64,000 nt of DNA from Lithospermum erythrorhizon (taxonomy: Eukaryota > Streptophyta > Magnoliopsida > Boraginales > Boraginaceae). The notes under the pieces are model-generated. The model saw only the letters and a program-made list of their open reading frames with translations. It was not told the origin of the DNA and searched no databases. The DNA lies in contig JADFUC010001675.1 of NCBI GenBank assembly GCA_019722365.1, positions 1 through 64,000 on the forward strand, written 5' to 3'. Of this stretch, positions 23,329-35,317 are shown piece after piece. The first letter of the stretch is position 1. Every line of letters starts with the position of its first letter. Both the position numbers and the translations under genes were made by a program.

Positions 23329-24975
23329 ATGATGTCACAATACTTGAGTCTTCATCTTCATCCAAGCAATGTTACTACCCACTCTGTAGACTTTTCAAAT
23401 ACAAGAACTAGCAACATCATCAGCCAAGCTTTTCCTCTTCCACTCGCCATAACTTATCCTAACATAAATCTCCGAAGATGTTCCGAAACTATACCGATGG
23501 CCTCAACACAACCGAACCCAGAATTTGATGATTTGGAAGCTGACCAGAGTCTTACAAACGATGATCTTAAGCCAACTTCAACAAATGAAAGAACTTTTTC
23601 AGGATTGGAGATGGCAAGTTTATGGGTGGGACTAGTGGTAGGTGTTCCAACATACTACTTAGCTGGAAGCCTAGTTGATCTGGGAATGTCATGGTGGCAA
23701 GGAATCGCCACCGTCGTCGCCGCTAATATAATCCTCTTATTCCCATTAGTCCTCACTGGCCAACCCGGAACTCGCTACGGAATCTCGTTTCCGGTGTTGG
23801 CCCGTTCTTCTTTTGGAATCCGTGGTGCTCATATTCCAACTCTCCTTCGAGCATTAATTGGTTGTGGCTGGTACGGTATCGAAACCTGGATTGGTGGTCA
23901 GGCTATTTTCATTCTGTTGCCCAAAATTCTAAAGGAATCATCATACTCACTGGATTTGCCTTTCCTAGGAACATCCCCTTTGGAATTTGCATGTTTTATA
24001 GTTTTTTGGATTGCTCAATTGGGAATTGTATGGAAAGGGATGGATGGAATCACAAAGCTGGAGAAGTACTCTGCTCCAGTCTTAATTGCTTTAACATCTT
24101 GCCTTCTCATTTGGTCATATGTTAAAGGTGAGGGACTTGGTCATATGCTCCAATTATCTTCAAAGCTTTCATCTTCAGAGTTTTGGGCACTTTTTGCACC
24201 ATCTCTTACTGCAAATATTAGCTTTTGGGCTACTCTTGCACTCAACATTCCAGATTTCACTCGTTATGCTAAAAGTCAGAGGGACCAAATTGTTGGGCAC
24301 ATGGGGCTTCCACTTTTTATGGGTGCATTTACTTTTGTTGGATTAGCTGTAACCTCGTCAACAAAAATAATATTTGGTGACGTGGTTTCTAATCCAATTC
24401 AACTTCTTGGAATGATAGGCGGGGTGCCTACCAAGATTCTTGCGATTCTAGGAATAAGCCTCGCCACCATTACCACCAATATAGCTGCCAATGTGGTGGC
24501 GCCAGCCAATGCACTAGTCAATTTGTGTCCTTCAACCTTTACTTTTAGAAGAGGTGCAATCTTGACAGCGTTGCTTGGGATCGCCTTCCAACCTTGGAGG
24601 CTTATGAAATCCAGTGAGAGCTTTGTGTATACATGGTTAGTTGGGTACTCAGCGCTGTTAGGACCAATTGGAGGGATTATTTTGGCAGATTATTATTTGG
24701 TCCAGAAAGGGGAATTGAATGTGAAAGAGTTGTACACATTGAATCCTGTGGGAGCTTATTATTACTCGCGTGGTTTTAACCTGACAGCCTTATTGGCTTT
24801 GCTTGTTGGAATTGCCCCTGTGATTCCTGGGTTCTTGGAAAATTTAGGAGTTTTGAACTCCACTCCATATTTATGTAGCGTTATTTACAAAAATGCATGG
24901 TTTTTTAGTTTCTTTTTAGCAGGAGGTGTTCATTGGATTCTTTCATTTGTGAAGGGAAAATACATCTTAGATTGA
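23329..24975 (+). CDS. PLUTO: plastid-type NCS1 nucleobase transporter (PLUTO-like)
   Basis: A single open frame of 548 residues ends at TGA. I place the start at ATG 23329: an in-frame TGA lies upstream at 23260 and no earlier ATG exists between. The first ~55 residues are rich in Ser/Thr and poor in acidic residues, like a chloroplast transit peptide. The NCS1 core follows: [20 protein letters not shown] at 90-109, [20 protein letters not shown] at 144-163, [12 protein letters not shown] at 181-192, [18 protein letters not shown] at 299-316, [14 protein letters not shown] at 379-392, FQPW at 420-423. About twelve membrane segments can be counted. The closest family is plant PLUTO (Arabidopsis At5g03555), a proton-coupled importer of uracil, adenine and guanine in the plastid envelope, serving pyrimidine salvage and breakdown; the substrate is inferred. 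The gene is intronless, as in Arabidopsis, and shows no disabling change. Its neighbours are retroelements. Confidence 0.95.
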   Translation: MMSQYLSLHLHPSNVTTHSVDFSNTRTSNIISQAFPLPLAITYPNINLRRCSETIPMASTQPNPEFDDLEADQSLTNDDLKPTSTNERTFSGLEMASLWVGLVVGVPTYYLAGSLVDLGMSWWQGIATVVAANIILLFPLVLTGQPGTRYGISFPVLARSSFGIRGAHIPTLLRALIGCGWYGIETWIGGQAIFILLPKILKESSYSLDLPFLGTSPLEFACFIVFWIAQLGIVWKGMDGITKLEKYSAPVLIALTSCLLIWSYVKGEGLGHMLQLSSKLSSSEFWALFAPSLTANISFWATLALNIPDFTRYAKSQRDQIVGHMGLPLFMGAFTFVGLAVTSSTKIIFGDVVSNPIQLLGMIGGVPTKILAILGISLATITTNIAANVVAPANALVNLCPSTFTFRRGAILTALLGIAFQPWRLMKSSESFVYTWLVGYSALLGPIGGIILADYYLVQKGELNVKELYTLNPVGAYYYSRGFNLTALLALLVGIAPVIPGFLENLGVLNSTPYLCSVIYKNAWFFSFFLAGGVHWILSFVKGKYILD

Positions 24976-25060
24976 TATTGTACTTCGTTCTTGGATCCAC
25001 CTCAAAGGAGATCCTATATTGTGTTGCAGTTTAGAATTTACGTTTAGAAATTAGAGTTAC

Positions 25061-25109
25061 TTTTATTGTACGTAGTACTAAATAATTTTTATTGTACGTA
25101 GTACTAAAT
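25061..25109. repeat. tandem duplication, 26-bp period
   Basis: TTTTATTGTACGTAGTACTA followed by AAT occurs twice, at 25061 and 25087. Each unit contains the palindrome GTACGTAGTAC-like core. It lies in the probable 3' untranslated region of the transporter gene. Confidence 0.9.
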
Positions 25110-25403
25110 TACAGCAAGCTTTCTTTCATTAATACTCCATCCTGCAATTTTTAGTTGTCATCCTACCAATTTACAAGTTGATTAAGGAATACAAACCTAA
25201 ATAAGGATTTCAAAATGTTTAATGACACAAGAACTTGCAGCAACAGCTAACTAATGTATAATATATATACTAAAGAATTAAATTATTGCAATATTGTTTG
25301 ACATGATGGTCACAATGATTTTATGTACAAACACCAACTAAATATAATTAAACACCAAGAAATATCAAAGCCAAAAAGGTAATCGGTTCCAAATTGAAAC
25401 ATA

Positions 25404-25479
25404 AAACAAAATAAATTTGAAATGAAAGAGCTTATGAAAAAAACAAAATAAATTTGAAATGAAAGAGCTTATGAAAAAA
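25404..25479. repeat. tandem duplication, 37-bp period
   Basis: ACAAAATAAATTTGAAATGA followed by AAGAGCTTATGAAAAAA is present twice with almost no difference, which suggests a recent duplication. Confidence 0.9.
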
Positions 25480-26261
25480 ACTAAGGCTTCAATTTACCTT
25501 ATTCCACTCTTAAACATTTGAATTGATAGTCGATTTCATTGATGAAATCGAGTAAAGAGGCAGCATGTTTAGAGATTGAGATACATAATAGATTAAGAGC
25601 TCTTACTTTTTTGTCTTATGATAGCTTTGCAAGTAACTTTAGGGTTAAAGGAAAAGTATTGGGCCCATTATTATCTTTTCAATTTGGATTGGACATGGAT
25701 GGGACTGTCGACGGTTTGAAATTTCATTAATCAAATTAGAAATTATACAATTGAAAAATTATCTTCTTGAAATCTAATTAATACTTACTCCTTCAAGCAC
25801 TTCTTACTGTATATAATAAATAAATTGGAGAGAATATTAGTTTACTTATATGTAATAATGACAAACTGAGTTAGAGACAAGCTCATAGTCATTAGTACTT
25901 CAATTGAGTTGAGCTCGAGCTTCATATCGTCCGAGCTTAAGGATGCAAGTGGCTCAATCTAACTTGACTGATGCATATCTATACTTGTAATTATGATTAA
26001 TATCATTAGTACTTCCGGTTGAATCATATTTATAATGTTATAGTAAATTAAAACTAAACTGAAAGTCAATATATATCAGCTTGATGCTTTTTTAATTAAC
26101 ATTTTCTCACGATTGCCGACATACATCACTGGGATGTAACTATTATTGATATATATCGTAGAATTAATATTAGTACTTAGTTATTACTAGTATTTCTATT
26201 CTAAAATACTAAGTCAAATGTAGACATAAGAAAAATAAATTAAATGAAAAATGTTTCAAAC

Positions 26262-26451
26262 TTGATCTTCTTCAAACGCTCAAGATCATCCATGAGCTTC
26301 AAATCCAAAGCATTGGAGATAACTTGAGAGTTCTTCCCATCTCTGTAGTCCTTTTGCCTGTTAAGAAACAACCATGGATATTGAACAGACGAGGGTTACC
26401 AACAATTGTCATTAAATTATCAATCTCAGCAGCAGTCATCTCTCACCAGTC
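26262..26451 (-). pseudogene. RPS18: relic exon of cytosolic ribosomal protein S18 (uS13)
   Basis: On the minus strand the exon reads [20 protein letters not shown] and then, after a one-base shift, [20 protein letters not shown] continuing [12 protein letters not shown]. This matches the central part of plant ribosomal protein S18 ([46 protein letters not shown]...[10 protein letters not shown]), a small-subunit protein that contacts tRNA. It is flanked by splice-like edges: TTTGAGTGATTGCAG just upstream and GTTTG just downstream, so a single exon with intron ends was copied from genomic DNA rather than from mRNA. A stop after the GACTGGTGAGAGA start and the frameshift near 26365 make it a pseudogene. 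The N- and C-terminal exons are not seen nearby. Confidence 0.8.
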
Positions 26452-27024
26452 CTGCAATCACTCAAAGCAGTAATCAGATAAACATTCGGTAATAACTCAA
26501 TATCTTCCTCCAATGAGTAAGAGAATATATCTTCCCCTATGAGTAAGTGAATATTAAAGATGTAACAGCACAACCACATTAAAACTGCTGCTAAACTAAG
26601 CAATACAATTTGCAAGCTGTAATAGGACAACCACATTGAATTTTGAAAATTCCTTTCACACTGTAACTTTATGGTATAAAGAGGTTTTCCAAAAATGTTC
26701 ATAATTTTTCATGAAGTTCAAAGTCTTGAAAACGAATTTTTAAAGTCTAATTAAAGAAAAACCATTACGTGAATATTTAATTGAAAATAGAAGATTTTTA
26801 GAAAACTATTTTTCATGTTGTTCAATTATAGTTTAAGAAACGGTCCATGAAAATTTCAAAAATTTTCACGAAGTTTGAGTCACTTAAAAAGATTTTGAAA
26901 AAAGTTTGAATCTAATTGAAATTTTGGAAATTAACCAGAATCCGACAAGCATGCCTTGCGGCGGCGAGTGAGGGCTAACCACAGCTCCTAGTGGGACGAT
27001 CTCACGTCATCCCCTATCTAATAT
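26452..27024. other. no gene seen; intron-like flank of RPS18 relic
   Basis: AT-rich DNA. The first part, read on the minus strand, runs into the splice-acceptor-like TGCAG of the RPS18 relic and may be remnant intron. 26940-27005 is locally GC-rich without a frame. Confidence 0.4.
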
Positions 27025-28380
27025 GTAATATCGCATTCTGGCCTGTCGATTTTGACAAATTATATTTATCGGTTGGTGATGGAGCAGGAGATGATATCCG
27101 ATAATTTCGAAATAGTATCGATATATAAAGGCGAGTATGAATTAGTAGTAATATATCTGCCGAGAATAACACATTTGAAATCAGCCAGAGCAGGCTAATT
27201 TTTAACAAATATCTGAAACTACTACCCATTATCTGTCTTAGCACCATCATAAAACCCATCCCCCACTTCGCTTTACGTTGTGGCGAGATTCCATCTTACT
27301 CCCCCCCTAAATTTTTTTTCTTAATTTAGCATTTAACCGAGAGGCGTTGAAGTTGATTTTTAAATGCCCGCCATCATTCACATGCTCATTAAAAGATTAA
27401 AAAGTTTGGAAGAGCCGTAATGTTTTCTTAGTTTTAGAGAGGGTTGACTTTAGTTGAGCTTTTTTGGTTTGAATTTGAAAACTGTAAATGGTATAAGTAT
27501 CCTCTGAGAGCGAGATTATGTGATTGGTAGTGATTCTGATTGATTTTAGGGTTGAGATGTGTTGATTGGGTTAGTTGACTTTAGATTGACTTTTTCTAAA
27601 TTTTTTAAAATTATATTATGATGTTTTGAGATATTAATATAGTTATTTTTGGAGTATAAGTAGGATGTTTGATGTTGATTGGAAGAGGTATTATGAGTTA
27701 GGTTTTTTGTAAAGTGAGAGTGGTAATTGGATTTTTTAAATTTAAGGTTAATTATCACGGCTTAACTAGTTGAAATTGATTGTTGTATGTTGGAGTAATG
27801 TTATAATAGAAACTTTCTTTGGATTATTTTGGGAGTATAAATATGAGTTAAAGTATAAGAAGTAAGAAGGTTAAATTACTATTTATATATTATAAGTAGT
27901 AATTATAATTTTAGATGCTTGTTTAGGCGTTGATCGTGGAAAAGATTCGTTTATTTGTGATTGCATTAGACTTATATAGTTAAGAAGGATGAAGTAGTTA
28001 TCTAGGGTGTTTATAATTCAACGGGGTTGATATTTAAAACTTCATTATCGAGAGGCAATTGGGCAATTTATCTAATGCTCAGGAGATTGTGGATAGTTTA
28101 TGTATTTACTTGAATTGTGTGAGCTATGATATTGTTTATTGTGATTACTTAGGGACTTATATATGTGAATATTATTGATTGTGATTGTTGTGTTTGAGCA
28201 TGATATTATGGAATTTTGTATTATCTTGTTGATTGGATGTTGGAAGTTGAGCTATTGGGAGATGTTTAGTTGGAATCGCCCAGGTGATTACGGATGTGTT
28301 TAGTCGAGTTTTGAGGTGTAGGCTTTCCGGGCTGAGTTTGACTTGTTTTTATTGCCTCAAATGCTTGATGCCCAGGTATG

Positions 28381-28457
28381 TTGTTATTGCCTCGTACTTC
28401 GGTATTGAGTGTGTTGTTATTGCCTCGTACTTCGGTATTGAGTGTGTTGTTATTGGC
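28381..28457. repeat. tandem repeat, 33-bp period
   Basis: TTGTTATTGCCTCGTACTTC followed by GGTATTGAGTGTG occurs at 28381 and 28414 without difference, and a third unit starts at 28447 before diverging. It lies inside the LTR-like sequence. Confidence 0.9.
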
Positions 28458-28880
28458 TTGCGATGAGTGCGAGTGTGTTGTTCTCCCTGCAGGTTGAGGT
28501 TGTTTATATGCGCATTAGTGGTAGAAATCGAATAATTGAGTTGGTTGTATATTGTGGATGTTAGGCTTTTGAGGTATAGTTGAGAGATTAGAGATGGATG
28601 ATTGATAGCTAGAATTGTGGTATCTGTTTGGACTTTCGTGGTTATAGTTTCATGTGGATTGTGTGACTTCTATCTTTGGTTGGATTCTTTATTGAGACAT
28701 GATTGCTACGATATGTTGTTCCATGTGGAATGTATGATTTTTACCTTGAGATTGATTTCCTTATTGAGACCTTAGATTATATTATGTTATAGCAAGTATA
28801 AGAATTCCTTGGTCATAAGTTATGGCGAAAAAAAAAGCTTGATATGTATCTTTCTTTTTATTCTTGGAGAGTTTTATCTT

Positions 28881-28901
28881 GGATATATATATATATATAT
28901 G
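28881..28901. repeat. AT dinucleotide microsatellite
   Basis: A run of about ten AT units in LTR-like DNA. Confidence 0.9.
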
Positions 28902-29100
28902 ACTCTAGCTATATTTTACCATTTAAGTTGTTTGTGGACTAAAGTTCCATCCACATGATAAGTATTCACTAAGTTTCGCATTTCAGCTTTCATCGTCTTA
29001 GGCGGCGTGATTTTCGTGTGAGGTTGGCCAGGCGGCAACTTTGACATCTTCGTCTTTTGTGCGTCGTGGTTTTGGGCTTAGGTTAGCGACAGGGTGTGAT

Positions 29101-30178
29101 GTTAGAATCTAGTATGAATTCGTCGTGATAAATACCCGATTCATACATCACGGATCCTCCGAATGATGTATATAATCTAAACACAAAAATACATGTATGA
29201 ATACAAGAATTCTTACATTACAACGGAAGACAATGAAGACTGAAACCACACAAAAGCGAGCCCGTGAATGCCCGCTTCAAAGTCCTCTCAAAACGGTGAC
29301 ACGAAATGATGTCCCTCTAGATTGTACATAAGAGCGACCGGTGAACTTCTTTAGAGTTTGAAGGTGAATAAAATTGGAAGAAAAAACTCTTCCAATTCTT
29401 GGGGAGAAATGCGGCTATTCTTAGAGAGGGGTTAAAGGTTTTTTATGATTTATGATAAAAACCTAATCCCACTTTCTTTAAATACCCAGTCCCAAATTGT
29501 TTCCACTGGATTAAGCAACTTCGTTAAGAAATCGGTTTAACTGCATTAACTTAGTGGAGCCGTTATGAGCTTCTAATTAAATAATGACTTACTAGTGAGT
29601 TTGTTCTATTTTAATTAACTTAAGTCAATTAAAATCTTAGCGAATCAATGTCGAATAAGCTTTACCGAGGTTATTCGTTGATTTGGCTAGCTTGGTGTTA
29701 AACTTGCAAGTTTAACTAATTGATATTCATCAATATATATTTTAACAAAATATGAATATTAGAAATATCTCTCAATATACAGATCTCGTTTAATTTCATT
29801 CATGCAATATTATTGAATATCATTATGTATGACTTCCGAACTTAGATAATAGTAAGTTGTATAATAATAATTGACCAATTACTATTATTATAACGATAAT
29901 GGTAAGATCTAGAAATCGCTCATAACCCTTAAATTATCATGAGAACCCACACTAGTAATATACAATTACTAAGGTGTGAACACTAAGTTGTGGTAATCGT
30001 TTAACTTCAGCCCAGATAAATGAATTGATGCACTTAATTGTATAGCAGGGCATAATAAAGAATCGATTCTCATTGATTTCAAACACTCATTGCCACTTGG
30101 GCGATTACCTTACAATTCCTTCATCACGCGATCTCTAGTCGTAGGCTAACCATAAGAAGTGTGTCATAAAACACCCAC
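29101..30178 (-). repeat. copia-type LTR, tandem copy 1
   Basis: Begins TGTTAGAATCTAGTATGAAT on the plus strand and ends ...AAACACCCAC just before the next copy. Landmarks include AATACAAGAATTCTTACATT at 29201, CAACGGAAGAC at 29222, GAATGCCCGCTTCAAAGTCC, and TTAAATTATCATGAGAACCC near 29930. The same sequence is found reversed at 8045-9191. It sits directly at the end of a gypsy-like LTR. Confidence 0.75.
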
Positions 30179-31185
30179 TGTTAGAATCTAGTATGAATTT
30201 ATTCGTGATAAATACCAATTCATACATCCCGGATCCTCAAATTGATGTATATTAATCTAAACACAAAATATAAATGTATGAATACAAGAATTCTTACATT
30301 GCAACGGAAGACGAATGAACCCAAATTGTCTACAATCGACCCCCACGTGAATGCCCGCTTCAAAGTCCTCTACGAGAGCATTTGATACCGAAATGATGTC
30401 ATACAGATTGCGCGCTGTGAGGGAAATAGACAGTAGTTGAACTTGCTAGAGTTTGGGAATGAATAAAATTGGAAGAAAACTCTTCGATTCTATGGGGAGA
30501 GCTTTCTTTGGAGAGAGGGGTATGGTTTTATGATTATGATAAAAGCCTAATCCGCCTCTTTGCTCTACCAAGTCCTAAATTCCACTTGTTAAAGAGTCGT
30601 TAAGAGAAATCGAGTTTAACTTTCGTTAACTTGAAATTAGGCCGGGTTATGAGCTTAATTAAATAATGAGTTACTAGTGAAGTTTGTTCTATTTTTAATT
30701 TGACTTAACAAGTCAATTAAAAATACTAACGGAGTACTCTCGAATAGCTTACCGGGTTATTCATTGATTTCAAGCTGGCAATTGTTAAACTTGCAAGTTT
30801 AACCAAGATATTCATCGATATATATATTTTAACAAAATATATGAATATTGAGAATAAAATCTCCAATATATACAAGTCTCGTTTAATTTCATTCATGAAA
30901 TATTATTAGAACTATCATTGTATGTGTGTGACGCCCACAGAAGCTCGAGATAATAGTAAGTTGTATAATAATAATAATTGATCAATTACTATTATTATAA
31001 CGATTAATAGTGAATTTGTGATAAGCTCGTAACCCGCTTAAATTATCGCGAACCAGCGCTAGTAATATACAATTCTTAAGGTGAACACTAAATTTTAGTA
31101 ATCTCGTTTAACTTGAGCCGGTAAATGAATTGATATACAATTATTACTTAGCGAGCATAATAAAAGCGAATCAATTCTCGATATT
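30179..31185 (-). repeat. copia-type LTR, tandem copy 2, truncated
   Basis: Head-to-tail with the previous copy and sharing its order of landmarks: TGTTAGAATCTAGTATGAAT at 30180, AATACAAGAATTCTTACATT at 30281, CAACGGAAGACG, ACGTGAATGCCCGCTTCAAA. Similarity fades after GCGAATCAATTCTCGATATT near 31165-31185, about 100 bases before the expected end. No internal region lies between the two copies. Confidence 0.75.
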
Positions 31186-34100
31186 TCCAGCAGTGATGAT
31201 CCCTCGCGATGCTTTATGCAGCTGTTGTAGTTGTTGTTTGTTTTAGTGCGTGTATGCTCATTGTGGTATCCGATTTCACACTTGGCGATTTTTATTTCAT
31301 GTATTTTTGGCAAACTGATGTAAAGTATTTTGGGGAGTTTATGTTTTATGGATATTCTTGTGTGATTAGGTATCGCCACGATGGATCGTTTTATTTAAAA
31401 CCGTCTTTTCAGGACTTTATTTGTGAAATTTCGATTTGTTTAAAAAAGCAGGTTGTCCTTAAATGAGTCGTCCATCGGTTGGTGACTGGGCGAATTAAGT
31501 TACATAATAGAGCGTGTGGTTATAGGGGCGGCTTAGGGTTTTGTGAGAAATTAGAATTCAACTCAAATTCTATTTGGTTTGGATTTGATCTCTTTGATTA
31601 TTTTGATTTTTGGAAAATTATTATTTAAATCATATTTTGATTTTGCCTAATTAATGTTTATTAATTGTGGTGAAATGTATGGTTAAACTAAACTAGTTAA
31701 AGTATAGGATGTAAATATGATTAATTTAGGTCATCGATATTCATCCCATGAAATTATTTAATTATAATTTTACATTTTCTATCATTTTTTATGAATGAAT
31801 AATTTTCATGATATATATTTTGCATGGATTGTGTGATGAGCATGCTAGTTTTTTTCCTATGCTTTTATACAAATGCCATAAGTTATGATTCTAGTGAATG
31901 CATATTTATGTGAACTGTATATAAGCCCCATCCACCCGAGGAATGGAAATGGGACTTGATATGACCTAGTTTTGTATTTAATTTGAAAATCACCCGATTT
32001 GCGCTGCTATTTTGTTGTATATCACGACAGCGTGTCGGCGTATATTTATTTTTCATTGTTTTACCCATGGTCTGCATACCAATTTATATGGGATGGTTAG
32101 GATTATGTACTTAGTATATTTTGTGGAGGCATCGAGGAAGGCTTTCTGATTAGCCCAACCGGGCATGGAGATGATCGAAACAGCTTGATACTTTTATCTT
32201 GCTTTTTGGGTCATATCATATCTCTAAATGTGTTTGGCCATTGATGCTTATTTTTCATGTTAGGTATATATTCTTGAATATATGTGGTATGTGAATCACA
32301 TGATTATGAGTGCTAATAATAAAATAATCTCGCCCTCTTAAAATTGAGCATATTATGTCATACGATTTAAAAGTTGAAATTTTCTTACTTTGAGATGCAC
32401 CATATTGATGGGCATAATAAGGTTATGGTAATAGAAAAATGGAATCTGTCTTAATGATTTCCACTTACGTTATTAGACTTGAGATGGATCATTCAATAGG
32501 ATTTGGTAAAGTCGTTTCTTAACGGTGATATCCAAAAACATTTTGAAATTTTGGGTAACATAGGGTCATGGCGTTTTCATGAACATTAGTGACACCAAGA
32601 GTTATGTTGTGAGACATAATTGAGAAGCGATGACCTACCTTTGTCTTGGAATTCAAATTTTATGTGATGTGCCATTTGGATTTTAATCGTAGGATCTTGC
32701 TTGAGACACTTCATTTTCGATTTAGAATGCGGGCGTATATTTTACAATTCATTTGTAAATCTATAATATATTTTATTGTTATGAACTACATTTATATGTC
32801 ATTGCATATATCTATTTTATTGGCACCTTTTTACCTATTTATTCACCATTAATTGGGCAATAAAAATATGAATTTTATTATGTGAAATAAATCGAGTCAG
32901 GAAAAAAATCCATAGGACTTGTGATTAGATTGAGTTACACAATATGATTGAACCTTCTTAGTTAGCATTAAGAATAGTACATGCTTGAAATACAAAAATG
33001 ATAAATATCAAGATAATGTAAGACTTGAATTATCGTATGAGCAAGTTATCGAAGTGGAGTCAGATGGATAAGATCACGTAATAATATAATTAAGAGACAA
33101 TTGATTTTTGATGCGAATTATGGGTGATGATGCTATAAGACTAATATTTTTACATTGTCTCTTATCCATGTGAAAGTATTTGATAAATACTTTCATCTCT
33201 TTCATAACCCCATGAGCATATTATTGGATTATCTTATTTGGTGTGGTTTATCCACATGCAGATATCGTTTGTTAGTATTTAGTTGATCTAACATAATGAA
33301 CTTTGTTCATGAGTTGTGATAAACATAAACTTGTGATTTCAGGGACAATAAGTGAAATTGTCTACTTAGTTCCACAGCATCGCTTGTAGGTCAAAGTGCA
33401 TGAAAAATTATATTTTTTATGTAAATGACTAACCGTTATTTCAAAAGTCAACCGTAATAAGAAGGATATCAAGTAACACTAGGAAATTAGAAAATGATGT
33501 TTTAAGAACCTGCGTACAACACTTTGTTATCAAAACCATAGTGTTTTAAAGCTAAAAGCCTTGATCTCACGGACACTAATTTGAATCCCATAGTTTGATT
33601 TATGTATGTGAGCTCGAATACGTTAGTAGCTAGAGAGACAAGATTTAGAAGATGAGTGAGCTCGGTGCGGTGTGAGGTGACTACATTGAATGAGCACATT
33701 GTTTAAATCTTCCATCGAGGGTAGTTAAGATATCAAACCATTTTTTTTCAACTTGCATGAGTAGAAATCACTACTAAGAAAGAAATATCTTTTGTGTCAG
33801 CAAGAAAACTTCAAAGTTATATTCTTAGCTATGCGTTCTTACGTTTAGAAGGCGAGACACGTAGACTCACAAAATTTTGCGGTCAAATCGAACCAGCGAA
33901 ACTACAATATTTTAGTGGCATTATCCGCGAGGGGAAAATCTTGAGTGTCGGGTGTGGCGTTCTGGCATTAGAATTCAATGCGCAGCAAAATGTCTTCAAA
34001 AAAAATAAATTTGAGGTTAAAGTTATTACTACGATAGAGTAGGGTTTAGAATTCTTGGGAAAAATAGAGTGTCAGAGTATACAAGATGGTTCATTAGAAA

Positions 34101-34926
34101 TAAACAAATAATAAAAAATTAGGTTTCCATTCAGCGATAATGTGAGGAATCGACTAATGTGTTGTAAGTAGTTTATGCTTTATGGCATTAATGTGACGCT
34201 TGAGAGCTATTCTATGACCGTTATTAAACAAATAGTTAAATTAGCAAATGTTTTGTGAATGTTATGTGTTTTGAATTAATTTTTTATTCTAATTAATTCG
34301 AAATAACATTCTAAGAGCGTTGTTGTGACTTTAGTTCGATTCTTGGCTTCTTATGGTAGGATTTCGAGCCGGTTTTTGTTAATTAAATTGTTAGATTGGT
34401 TTCGATAATGATAGCGTCACGCTAATGTAGGCTATATTCTCCATGTCATATTAACGTCGCTTGATAACTCTTCAAACTTCAGCGCACCAACATTAAATTT
34501 AATAAATATGGTGGTTGCATTGAAGTTATTACGTCAAAGTAGTTAGATATCATATGAAAGCACGATTATGTAGCGTTTTATTTAACATGTTTTTGCATTA
34601 TAAATTTAGATGCTCAATAACAACATTTCAACATCAATTCTTTTCACAATCACAAAATTCCTCGAATGCCTCCCGAGATGTAACTTTCGATCCGTGAAGG
34701 CTTGTGAGTTATTAGTTTATGTTGGATCTACTGACTCCTCGATATGTACTATATACTTTTATTTTTGTTAATTAGTTTAAATTTTTTTAATTCTTATATA
34801 TGGAATATATGTTAACTTTGTATATTGTTGATGAACATGAATTACCAGACATTTTTCTAAGTAAATGGCCAGTTTACTCACCACATGGAATTTGTAAAAA
34901 TTCAAAAGTCTAGGTAGAGTTTTTTA
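31186..34926. other. no gene seen; AT-rich, probably decayed repeats
   Basis: Frames of 60-94 codons are scattered over both strands with no recognisable product. 31800-32100 resembles gypsy LTR sequence in style (GCATGCTAG, CCCGAGGAATGG, a TGCATACCAATTTATATGGG stretch) but no boundary can be set. Confidence 0.4.
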
Positions 34927-35148
34927 TCATGTGGTGAAAGTGGCACAATAAGCGAGGATAATGAAGAACACACTTGGGTTCTTCACCCGACGGAGTAGCT
35001 TGAATTTGTGCAAACCCGGCCCGGCGTGGTAGTGGGTGAGTTCATGCAATTCGAGATGTATCGGGGTTTCGATTGAAACCACGTAGTACTCTTTTGGGTC
35101 CACATTTTGGTCAACTGTAGGTACTAGGAAAGCGTTAATGTTGAACAA
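34927..35148 (-). other. unidentified open frame, 73 codons
   Basis: I do not recognise this frame. It reads DQNVDPKEYYVVSIETPIHL, then HELTHYHAGPGLHKFKLLRR and VKNPSVF, ending in ATFTT and a stop. The composition (balanced hydrophobic and charged residues, few simple runs) looks more protein-like than its surroundings. There is no ATG: the frame opens only at TTG, so it would have to be an exon or a fragment. No partner exon was found. It may come from a mobile element or a host gene. Confidence 0.3.
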
Positions 35149-35317
35149 ATTATGTTGTGTTTTTAATATTTTCTTTTTTTCTTTTGTATAAATGAATAAA
35201 AAAGGTTACGTAATCTTCTTTATCTGTGATTACATGTAGCAGCAGACGCGAAAGCGTCGTAGGCTTCTCTTTACAATAATTGAAAATAATATATATAATG
35301 TTTAACTAATATATTAT

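Larger units (their letters stand above)
24976..26261. other. 3' flank of transporter gene, no gene seen
   Basis: AT-rich DNA with two short tandem duplications (listed separately). A 63-codon frame at 25539-25730 has no recognisable product. No clear AATAAA lies within the first 300 bases after the stop, so the polyadenylation site cannot be placed. Confidence 0.5.
27025..29100 (+). repeat. gypsy-like LTR, plus orientation
   Basis: Starts TGTAATATCGCATTCTGGCC. It runs through CTGTCGATTTTGACAAATTA, a stretch of CCATCTTACTCCCCCCCTAA, and long GT/AT-rich DNA typical of a large gypsy LTR. It ends near GGCGGCGTGATTTTCGTGTG ... GCGACAGGGTGTGA, resembling the '...GGGGCGTGACA' ends of such LTRs. 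At 29101 it is directly followed by a copia-type LTR. No internal coding domain of the gypsy element is seen, so orientation and family rest on the ends alone. Confidence 0.45.

Noticed and set aside
23862..24346. Two further plus-strand frames of 87 and 75 codons inside the transporter gene
   Set aside because: They are other-frame shadows of the transporter coding sequence and match no product.
31095..31466. Overlapping frames of 94 and 85 codons on both strands
   Set aside because: The first is LTR sequence shared with 8195-8240 and 51120-51160, and the second lies in GT-rich repeat-like DNA.
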